Shown piece by piece: positions 6,814-11,895 of a stretch of 11,895 nucleotides of DNA; the stretch's first letter is position 1; each line of letters opens with the position of its first letter. A program made the position numbers and the translations under genes. The notes under the pieces were generated by a model. That model was not told the DNA's origin. It saw only the letters and a list, made by a program, of their open reading frames with translations, and did no database searches. Where the stretch lies: NCBI GenBank assembly GCA_900754955.1, contig CAAEEV010000074.1, forward strand, positions 1 through 11,895, in the 5' to 3' direction. The DNA is from Eggerthellaceae bacterium. GTDB lineage: Bacteria; Actinomycetota; Coriobacteriia; Coriobacteriales; Eggerthellaceae.

Positions 6814-6837
6814 GCATATCGCAAGCGATCCATATGC
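6814..6837 (-). promoter_or_regulatory. Nested dyad upstream of the HdrB-like gene, operator candidate
   Basis: GCATAT (6814-6819) and ATATGC (6832-6837) are inverted. Between and partly inside them lies a second dyad, ATCGC-TT-GCGAT on the minus strand. The site is 72-95 bases before the start codon, where a regulator of the second module could bind. No regulator gene is in the window. This is a sequence pattern only. Confidence 0.35.
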
Positions 6838-6855
6838 CTCTCGTGAACGCAACAA

Positions 6856-6884
6856 TGGGACCCAGCCGAAAAAGCCAGGTCCCA
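6856..6884 (-). terminator. Hairpin with short T-rich tail, terminator or attenuator candidate
   Basis: TGGGACC (6856-6862) and GGTCCCA (6878-6884) form a perfect 7-bp stem, and two further G-C pairs are possible inside. On the minus strand it is followed by TTGTTG, a weak U-rich tail. It lies about 115 bases before the HdrB-like start, so it could end read-through from the upstream module or act as an attenuator. Confidence 0.4.
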
Positions 6885-6911
6885 TCAAGAAGTTCCGAAC
6901 ATCAAACCGAG

Positions 6912-7020
6912 CCGCAGCCGAACTTCGTCAACCGAAAGTAGTCATCCCGCAAGTCGAACAAAGCCAACTGCAAGAAACCCGCAGGTCGAACAACGTCGAC
7001 CGCAAGAACTCACCGGTCGA
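6912..7020. repeat. Three to four degenerate repeats, period about 32-35 bp
   Basis: Units start at 6912, 6947, 6979 and, partially, 7013. Each begins CCGC or CCGG and most carry a (G)TCGAAC-like heptamer followed by a CAAG-type tail. Units 2 and 3 are the most alike (CCGCAAGTCGAACAA and CCGCAGGTCGAACAA). Unit 3 contains a perfect inverted repeat, GGTCGA at 6984-6989 and TCGACC at 6996-7001. The period is close to three helical turns, which would suit a regulator array on one face of the DNA. It is too degenerate for CRISPR. Confidence 0.45.
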
Positions 7021-7148
7021 TGCAAAGTCAGCGAGAAGCGCTGAGGTGCCCGAGATTGCCCCCGCCTTTGGGCCAAGCGGCCTTCGTGCCGCGCCACGCC
7101 CAAAACAAGGGGCAAGGTCGGGTGCCGCAGCGCTTCGCAGCGTCGGCA

Positions 7149-7180
7149 GGTTTCGCCCGTTTGTGAGAACGGGCGAAACC
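7149..7180 (-). terminator. Strong 13-bp hairpin after the membrane subunit gene
   Basis: GGTTTCGCCCGTT (7149-7161) and AACGGGCGAAACC (7168-7180) form a perfect 13-bp stem with a six-base loop, TGTGAG. It starts two bases after the TAA of the NrfD-like gene. There is no U-tract, but its strength and position make it the probable 3' boundary of the first module's mRNA, either as a U-less terminator or as a block to 3' exonucleases. Confidence 0.6.
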
Positions 7181-7182
7181 GC

Positions 7183-8163
7183 TTAGTAGATGTTCTCCCC
7201 GTAAGTCCACTTCGTCATGAAGTCTTCCTTGCCCTGGGGAAGGCGGGTGTAGTAGCGGATCTCGCCCGGGATCTCGGCGCGATCGTCGGTGTTGACCACC
7301 ATGAAGCGCAGCAGGCAGCCGCCGCACAGCACGAGCACGGGAGCAACAACCGTGGAAGCAACCGAGTGGCCGCCGCCGATGTACATCAGCAGCGGGACGA
7401 GCAGACCGATGCCCACCATGCCGACCCAGAACAGACCGGCGTAGGAGCCCTTAACCCAGCGACGAGCCGCCTGCATGGCGGTGACGTTGCCGGCACCCAG
7501 GAAGGAGAGCACCATCGTCAGCAGGATGATGAGCTCAGCGATGACGAGCACGATGTCGACGATGTGCAGGATCTCGAGCACCACCGCAGCAGCAAGCAGC
7601 GACTCAAGCGTGATCTGAGCCGGCCAGCCGCCGATGGACAGCACGATGGCCGCGCAGCCCGTCGAGATAGCGGACACGGTGAACAGGATCGGCAGAGCCG
7701 GGGTCGCCCAGAAGGCATGAGCCTTCAGGGTGGACAGCATGATGCCGGTGTACATCATGATGCACAGGCCGAAGAAGCCGCCGATGAGCAGGAACGTCTC
7801 AGCAGCGGGCTTGAGGGCGTTGGACAGGCCCGCAAAGATCGGCCACGCATCGCCCAGATAGGCGAGGATGTACAGAAGGTCGCACACAGCGGCGATCACG
7901 AGGAACGTGGCGCCCCACTTGATGATCGACTTCGCCGTGGTCCACACGCGCCAGAACACGCCGGGCTGACCGAGGTCGATGACCAGGAAAACGCAGCCGA
8001 TGGCGATGGCGACAAGCGCCACGAGCGCCGGCATCGCGAAGATCTGGCCATAGCCCGGGATCACAAACGAGTTGAAGATGGCGGACAGAAACAGAATGCC
8101 GCCGGCCAGACCGCCCAGGAACAGGTAGAGGGCGATAGGCGGTTCCCAGTAATGATGTCTCAT
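7183..8163 (-). CDS. NrfD/PsrC-like membrane anchor subunit
   Basis: This is a 326-aa integral membrane protein. Hydrophobic segments lie at about residues 10-32, 42-63, 83-104, 120-145, 153-178, 186-222 (long), 241-263 and 270-292, giving eight helices, as expected of the NrfD/PsrC family. The N-terminal WEPPIALYLFLGGLAGG motif is the family's helix-1 signature. Such subunits bind menaquinone or ubiquinone and exchange electrons with the iron-sulfur subunit. The C-terminal 30 residues are polar and end in GENIY. There is no haem-ligand pattern, so no cytochrome is implied. Its start overlaps the ferredoxin subunit's stop (TAATG), and a strong hairpin follows its stop. It is the third subunit of the first molybdoenzyme complex. 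Confidence 0.9.
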   Translation of the reverse strand: MRHHYWEPPIALYLFLGGLAGGILFLSAIFNSFVIPGYGQIFAMPALVALVAIAIGCVFLVIDLGQPGVFWRVWTTAKSIIKWGATFLVIAAVCDLLYILAYLGDAWPIFAGLSNALKPAAETFLLIGGFFGLCIMMYTGIMLSTLKAHAFWATPALPILFTVSAISTGCAAIVLSIGGWPAQITLESLLAAAVVLEILHIVDIVLVIAELIILLTMVLSFLGAGNVTAMQAARRWVKGSYAGLFWVGMVGIGLLVPLLMYIGGGHSVASTVVAPVLVLCGGCLLRFMVVNTDDRAEIPGEIRYYTRLPQGKEDFMTKWTYGENIY

Positions 8164-8741
8164 TATGCCTGACCTCCCAACGCAGGAATGTAGTAGATCT
8201 GCGGCTCGGTGCCGAACTCCTCGAAGAGGCGGTCGGTCTTAACGGAGCCGATGAGCTTGGACACTTCGCTGTTCGGATCGTCGAGATCGCCGAAGATACG
8301 GGCCTTCTGATGGCAGGTCTCCACGCAGTAGGGCTGCGCGTCGGGATCCATCTGACGCTTGTCGCGGCAGAAGGTGCACTTGCGCACGAAACGGTGCATA
8401 CGCGGCTCGATGTGAGAGGCGTCGCGCATGCCGTAGGGGCACGCATTCACGCACACCTTGCAGGACAGGCACTTCTGGGGGTCAACCCATACGGTGCCGT
8501 CGTCGTCCTGCTGAGAGGCGCCGGACGGGCAGCAGGGCACGCACGGCGGGTTGTCGCAGTGCATGCACAGCGTCGGGGTCCAGTTGAGATGAACGTTGGG
8601 CCAGGTGCCCTGAACGCCTTCGCTGACAACCGGGTTGTACACGATGTCAAGCGGAAGCTTGTTCCACGTACGACAAGCAACCGTGCAGGAGTGGCAGCCG
8701 ATGCAACGACGCTGGTCGATGACCATGACGTAACGAGTCAT
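8163..8741 (-). CDS. Four-cluster ferredoxin subunit (DmsB/PsrB/NrfC type)
   Basis: This is a 192-aa protein with 16 cysteines arranged for four [4Fe-4S] clusters: C13-C16-C19-C23; C59-C62-C67-C71; C91-C94-C97-C101; and C122-C125-C139-C143. The MVIDQRRCIGCHSC start and the CMHCDNPPC and CPYGMR motifs are those of DmsB/PsrB-type electron-transfer subunits, and the length is typical. It should wire the quinone site of the membrane subunit to the molybdenum centre of the 966-aa subunit. C70 is an additional cysteine next to the second cluster. A GGAAAGGATAGGAA purine run lies just before the ATG, 28 bases after the catalytic gene. The stop overlaps the membrane subunit's start. No signal peptide is present, as is usual for this subunit. 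Confidence 0.93.
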   Translation of the reverse strand: MTRYVMVIDQRRCIGCHSCTVACRTWNKLPLDIVYNPVVSEGVQGTWPNVHLNWTPTLCMHCDNPPCVPCCPSGASQQDDDGTVWVDPQKCLSCKVCVNACPYGMRDASHIEPRMHRFVRKCTFCRDKRQMDPDAQPYCVETCHQKARIFGDLDDPNSEVSKLIGSVKTDRLFEEFGTEPQIYYIPALGGQA

Positions 8742-8769
8742 TTCCTATCCTTTCCTACTCGATGCTTCA

Positions 8770-11670
8770 CTACTCTTCGATGGGGGCGTACGACATGTCG
8801 TAGCGCTTGCCGGTCGCTTCGTCGACCAGGCAGTTGGCCGCGGCGTCGTAGAGCCAGCCGTAGTACGCCTCATGGTAGGCGTTCGTCGCGGGATCGATCA
8901 TCCAGCCGGAGTTGGCGTCGTAGACGTACGGCTTGTCACCGAGCGTCGCATAGCCGAGCTCGGGGTTCCACGTCAGCTGCTCGGGAACCTCGTACGGAGC
9001 CGTCTCGCCGGGATAGCAGCGGATGCCGGCCACGAACTTGATCTCCTCGCGGTCCATCGTGTACTGCTTGCCCGTCTCGTCGTCGACGAGGCACTCGTTG
9101 GCGGCATCGTAGCGCCAGCCGGTGTACGGGTCGTAGTACGCCTTGTTGCGCGGGTTGATGAGCCAGCCGGAATCGTCCAGCTTGAAGTGGGTGTCCTTCT
9201 GGAAGATGCCGTCGTTCTGCCACACCCAGTAGTAGCCCTCGGGAACTTCCTTGGTAGGCTGGGGCATCTCGAACGGGATCTTCTCGCGGCACAGGTGCGC
9301 CTCGCTCGGCATCTGGTGAATGCCCGGCTCAGCAACGGAACCCGGGATGGAGAACTCGGTGTCCTCCTTCTTGTAGGTCTTGTCCACGTCGGTGCACTTG
9401 TACACCTTGCAGAGCAGGCCGCGGTTGGCCCACGAGCCACCCATCGGGTCGCAGTGCTCGTCGTCGACCGAGGTCAGCGTGTTGACGTTGGACTCGAGGC
9501 AGCCGAACGGGTTGTCGAGGTCGGCCGAGCCGTCACGCTCGGGGAACCACCAGCCGCGCGGCGCCATGACCACGCGCGGATCCACGATGGGCTCCACGTC
9601 GGCGCGCATCTTGATGCGGCCGCGGCGGGTCTCGATCCAGCACCAGTCGCCGTGCTCGATGCCGAGCTTCTCGGCGAGCTCAGGGTTGATGAAGAAATAC
9701 GGATCGGGATACAGGTAGCGGATGTTCGGCATGTTGAAGTGCTCGGAGTGGTGGTACGGCATGAAGCCGCCGCCCGTGGTGAGCACGATCGGGTACTCGT
9801 CGAGCAGCTCCGGCGTGTCGATCGGGTTCTCGATGGTGCCGATGTAGGTGGGCATGCCCTCGTAGCCGAGCTGACGCAGGATGGTGGAGTTGCACTCGAC
9901 CTTGCCGGTCGGGGTCCAGAAGCCGCCGTTGGTGACGTACTTGTTCTGGTGCAGCGGCGGATAGTACATGCGGAACACGTCGACGAACTCGTCCCAACCG
10001 GAGACGGGCAGGCCGAGCGGCGCGATGATCGCGGAGTAGGCCTCCTCGATCGTCTCCCACGGCCAATCCTCCTCGGCCTGGCCGCAGGCGATGCCGAGCT
10101 TGCGCCAGAACGTGAAGTCGTCATGACGGTCGTACTTCGGCTGGATGGCGCGGCGGCCGCCCATGACGGAGTCGGTCGCGCCGTAGTGCGTCACGATGAT
10201 CGGACGCTCGAGAGCGCCGGCAGCCGGGAACACGTAGTCGGAGAACAGCGCCGTCGGAGTCATCCAGTACTCGACCGTGACGAGGAACTCGACCTTCTTG
10301 AGGGCGGCGAGCGTCATCTTCGCGTCGCCGTAGGAGTTCACCGGGTTGGTGGCGTTCACGATGAGGGCGCGCACCTGGTAGGGGTCGCCCGTGAGGATGG
10401 CCTTGAACACGCTCGGGCCGTGAGCCTCGCAGAACCACTCGGCCGGCAGGGTCTTGCCCCACGTGCGCTTGGCGTTGTCGGAGATCAGCTGGTAGCCGGG
10501 CCAGGTGGTCAGCTTGAACTTGTCAGAGCCGATCTGCTTGGCCTTCTGCTCCTCGGGCAGGCGCTCGTTGAGCTCCATCTCCTCGTCGGTGAGGTAGTTG
10601 AGCGCCGGGCCGGGCATGCCGTCGCCGCCGGGCACGTCGAGGTTGCCGCAGATGGCGCGGATGAGAGCCAGGGCATGGGAGCCGGTCGTGGAGGCACGGC
10701 CGATCTGGTCCCACGTGCAGCCCCACTGGATGCAGCCGGGCTTGTTCATGGCGTACATGCGAGCCGCCGCACGGATCTGCTCGGGGTCGAGCCAGGTGAT
10801 GGGAGCAGCCCACTCAGGCGAGTAGTCGATGACGTGCTGCTGCAGCTCCTCGAAGCCGTCGCACCACTCCTGGACGAACTTCCAGTCGTAGAGGCCCTCG
10901 AAGATGATGGTGTGCAGCATCGCGAGCGCGAGAGCGGCATCGGAGCCGGGACGCAGCGGCAGCCAGAGGTCGGCCTTGGAGGCCGTCTCGGAGAAGCGCG
11001 GGTCCACCATGATGATCTTCATGCCGTTCTTCTGCAGGTCGGTGTAGCCGTTCATGGACGGCAGCGAGGACGCGCCCGGGTTCATGCCCCACAGGATGAG
11101 CACGCGCGCAGCGCCGAGGTCGGTCTCAAACGGCGACCAGCCGGCGACGCAGGTCTCGGCCATGAACGTCGGGATCCAGCACAGCAGCGCGTTGTGGAAG
11201 CCGTTCGGCGTGCCGAACAGGTTCAGGAAGCGGCGACGCGCGAAGTCGTCGGTACGCGTGGTGCCGCCCGCAGAGGCGACAGCCTCAGCGCCGCTCTCGG
11301 CCTTGATCTGGTTCAGACGCTCGGCAACTTCCTTGATGCCCTGGTCGTACGGGATCTTCTCCCACTTGCCCTCGCCCTTCTCGCCGACGCGCTTGAGCAC
11401 GTGGTTGATGCGGGCAGGATGGTTGACATGCAAGAGCGCGCTCGTGCCGCGGCAGCACAGACCGCCCTTGTTGCTGTAATCAGGATCGCCCTTGATCTTG
11501 ATCACATCGCCGTCCTTGACGTAGGCAAGGACGCCGCAGTTAGCGTGACAGAAATAGCACAGTGACTTGACCATCTCCACGCCAGGAGCGTTGATGTCGA
11601 CCTCAGTCGAAACGACATCAGGACATACGAGGTCCTTGAAGCCGCTCGAGGTCTTGGAAATCTCCGCCAT
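8770..11670 (-). CDS. Molybdopterin oxidoreductase catalytic subunit with C-terminal repeat extension
   Basis: This is a 966-aa protein of the DMSO reductase family. The N-terminal [4Fe-4S] site is C38, C41, C45 and C72 (GLCCRG, with the basic residue R74 that often lies between the cluster and the pterin). FGTPN (152-156) precedes C164 in LLCWIP, the likely molybdenum ligand. WGMNPGASS (194-202), MVDPRFSETA (221-230) and LRPGSDAALA (239-248) are bis-MGD-binding blocks. APRGWWFPERD (703-713) lies in the C-terminal pterin domain. The catalytic core seems to end near residue 765. The remaining 200 residues carry two aromatic repeats (834-872 and 921-959). The N-terminus has no twin-arginine signal, and a GGGGAAGG site just upstream supports the ATG at 11670. 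It is the first gene of a three-subunit operon with a ferredoxin and an NrfD-like anchor. The substrate is unknown. Similar complexes reduce polysulfide, thiosulfate, DMSO or arsenate, and relatives in this clade remove hydroxyl groups from catechols. Confidence 0.93.
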   Translation of the reverse strand: MAEISKTSSGFKDLVCPDVVSTEVDINAPGVEMVKSLCYFCHANCGVLAYVKDGDVIKIKGDPDYSNKGGLCCRGTSALLHVNHPARINHVLKRVGEKGEGKWEKIPYDQGIKEVAERLNQIKAESGAEAVASAGGTTRTDDFARRRFLNLFGTPNGFHNALLCWIPTFMAETCVAGWSPFETDLGAARVLILWGMNPGASSLPSMNGYTDLQKNGMKIIMVDPRFSETASKADLWLPLRPGSDAALALAMLHTIIFEGLYDWKFVQEWCDGFEELQQHVIDYSPEWAAPITWLDPEQIRAAARMYAMNKPGCIQWGCTWDQIGRASTTGSHALALIRAICGNLDVPGGDGMPGPALNYLTDEEMELNERLPEEQKAKQIGSDKFKLTTWPGYQLISDNAKRTWGKTLPAEWFCEAHGPSVFKAILTGDPYQVRALIVNATNPVNSYGDAKMTLAALKKVEFLVTVEYWMTPTALFSDYVFPAAGALERPIIVTHYGATDSVMGGRRAIQPKYDRHDDFTFWRKLGIACGQAEEDWPWETIEEAYSAIIAPLGLPVSGWDEFVDVFRMYYPPLHQNKYVTNGGFWTPTGKVECNSTILRQLGYEGMPTYIGTIENPIDTPELLDEYPIVLTTGGGFMPYHHSEHFNMPNIRYLYPDPYFFINPELAEKLGIEHGDWCWIETRRGRIKMRADVEPIVDPRVVMAPRGWWFPERDGSADLDNPFGCLESNVNTLTSVDDEHCDPMGGSWANRGLLCKVYKCTDVDKTYKKEDTEFSIPGSVAEPGIHQMPSEAHLCREKIPFEMPQPTKEVPEGYYWVWQNDGIFQKDTHFKLDDSGWLINPRNKAYYDPYTGWRYDAANECLVDDETGKQYTMDREEIKFVAGIRCYPGETAPYEVPEQLTWNPELGYATLGDKPYVYDANSGWMIDPATNAYHEAYYGWLYDAAANCLVDEATGKRYDMSYAPIEE
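8794..8910 (-). repeat. Second aromatic repeat in the 966-aa enzyme (residues 921-959)
   Basis: Thirty-nine residues begin SGWMIDP and end TGKRYDM. They align without gaps to residues 834-872 with 23 identities by hand count. Conserved positions include SGW, the AY and GW pairs, YDAA, CLVD and TGK.Y. It lies seven residues before the C-terminus. Confidence 0.8.
9055..9171 (-). repeat. First aromatic repeat in the 966-aa enzyme (residues 834-872)
   Basis: Thirty-nine residues begin SGWLINP and end TGKQYTM, rich in Tyr, Trp, Gly and Asp. The two copies start 87 residues apart, and a less conserved segment separates them. The YDP.TG.xYD style recalls OCRE-like or wall-binding aromatic repeats, but I cannot assign it to a known family. 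Each copy has one cysteine (C860 and C947). Confidence 0.8.
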
Positions 11671-11718
11671 CTACCTTCCCCTCTTCTTCTCGTCTCTTTA
11701 CTTACTCCCGAGATATGA

Positions 11719-11744
11719 GCGCACCGCGAGAAGCGGAAGTGCGC
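11719..11744 (-). promoter_or_regulatory. Leader stem-loop before the 966-aa enzyme
   Basis: GCGCAC (11719-11724) and GTGCGC (11739-11744) pair, and an inner CGC/GCG helix closes on a GAGAA loop. It is about 50 bases upstream of the start codon and probably lies in the 5' untranslated leader, where it could affect mRNA stability or translation. It matches no riboswitch that I recognise. Confidence 0.35.
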
Positions 11745-11790
11745 CCTCACGTTCGCAAATATGCCGTCACAGTGTACGCTCGGACCACGT

Positions 11791-11802
11791 CGATGCGCAT
11801 CG
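11791..11802. promoter_or_regulatory. Perfect 12-bp palindrome, operator candidate
   Basis: CGATGCGCATCG is a perfect palindrome about 120-130 bases before the start codon. It lies just upstream of the best AT-rich promoter-like area, as expected of an activator or operator site. No regulator is identified. Confidence 0.3.
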
Positions 11803-11855
11803 GGCCGCAGGGTGGAAACACGCGGCTTCCTACACCCTCCGGTACGAAGATTCGC

Positions 11856-11872
11856 CGTGCTCCGAAAGCACG
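11856..11872. terminator. Compact hairpin near the window edge
   Basis: CGTGCT (11856-11861) and AGCACG (11867-11872) form a 6-bp stem closed by CCGAA. It may end a gene outside the window. No U-run follows on either strand, so the role is uncertain. Confidence 0.3.
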
Positions 11873-11895
11873 CCGGGCGGCACTTCAGACGACCC

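Larger units (their letters stand above)
6743..7182. other. 440-bp non-coding spacer between the two modules
   Basis: I see no convincing gene in this stretch. In transcription order it holds a strong hairpin at 7149-7180, degenerate repeats from 7020 to 6912, a hairpin at 6856-6884 and a nested dyad at 6814-6837. The base composition is less GC-rich than the genes, most clearly from 6840 to 7000. This fits the end of one transcript and the promoter-regulatory region of the next, although I could not pick a clear -35/-10 pair. Confidence 0.65.
11671..11895. other. Non-coding leader region upstream of the first module
   Basis: No convincing gene lies in this 225-bp stretch. It should contain the promoter and 5' leader of the molybdoenzyme operon. 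A purine-rich tract sits just before the start codon. A stem-loop (11719-11744), a perfect 12-bp palindrome (11791-11802) and a hairpin at the far end (11856-11872) are listed separately. I could not find a convincing -35/-10 pair. An AT-rich GCATATTTGC near 11755-11764 is the best -10-like area, so an activator may be needed. Confidence 0.5.

Noticed and set aside
6740..6817. Longer HdrB-like protein starting at 6817
   Set aside because: The extra 25 residues do not resemble the family, and the strong Shine-Dalgarno site is placed for the ATG at 6742.
6912..7020. CRISPR array
   Set aside because: The repeats are degenerate, there are no distinct unique spacers, and no cas genes are nearby.
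5825..7186. Open frame on the plus strand crossing the HdrB-like gene and the spacer
   Set aside because: It spans a non-coding spacer, has no motif and shows shadow composition over the HdrB-like gene.
8872..11565. Long open frame on the plus strand (897 codons) opposite the 966-aa enzyme
   Set aside because: It is a shadow of a GC-rich gene: rich in Arg, His, Val, Leu and Ala, with no recognisable motif, while the minus strand has clear cofactor-binding motifs.
8770..11670. Catechol or dopamine dehydroxylase
   Set aside because: Gut Eggerthellaceae have such molybdoenzymes, but family resemblance alone cannot set the substrate, and the missing Tat signal and added repeat tail argue against a simple match.
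1..11895. Insertion sequence, prophage or integrase
   Set aside because: I found no transposase, integrase, terminal inverted repeats or att-like duplication.

Overview
The window is high-GC DNA with strong G/C preference at third codon positions. All eight genes I can support lie on the minus strand, so transcription runs from the right end to the left. The genes are two cytoplasmic-type DMSO-reductase-family molybdoenzymes, many iron-sulfur proteins and an NrfD-type quinone-site anchor, with no rRNA, tRNA or housekeeping genes. This resembles the large respiratory and reductase repertoires of anaerobic Coriobacteriia (Eggerthellaceae such as Eggerthella, Gordonibacter, Slackia or Adlercreutzia). 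The taxon is an inference from composition and gene style, not from a marker gene.

Layout, in transcription order. (1) 11895-11671 is a non-coding leader with palindromes and a stem-loop. (2) 11670-7183 is a three-gene molybdoenzyme module: a 966-aa catalytic subunit with an unusual C-terminal repeat extension, a four-cluster ferredoxin subunit, and an eight-helix NrfD/PsrC-like membrane subunit. The last two genes overlap at TAATG. (3) 7182-6743 is a 440-bp non-coding spacer with a strong 13-bp hairpin just after the module, degenerate repeats of about 32-35 bp, a second hairpin and a nested dyad. It probably separates two transcription units. (4) 6742-3504 is an HdrB-like protein with two CCG domains, coupled by TAATG to a second molybdoenzyme of 753 aa. 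(5) After a bulged hairpin comes a GT-A-fold DUF2064-type transferase (3439-2576). After a 165-bp spacer with a perfect 11-bp inverted repeat come a radical SAM enzyme of the MJ0619/Tes type (2410-1106) and a ferredoxin-DUF169 fusion (1104-130), only one base apart. (6) 129-1 holds a GC-rich hairpin and a direct repeat.

How the genes may work together. The first module looks like a quinone-linked molybdoenzyme complex, but its catalytic subunit has no Tat signal, so it probably acts on the cytoplasmic side. The second set pairs another signal-less molybdoenzyme with an HdrB-type electron or disulfide protein, a radical SAM enzyme, a nucleotidyl/glycosyl-type transferase and a DUF169 redox protein. 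I do not recognise this combination as a named pathway. It may be a catabolic or respiratory system for an unknown substrate, or a system that also modifies a pterin, lipid or other small molecule. Substrates cannot be read from the sequence.
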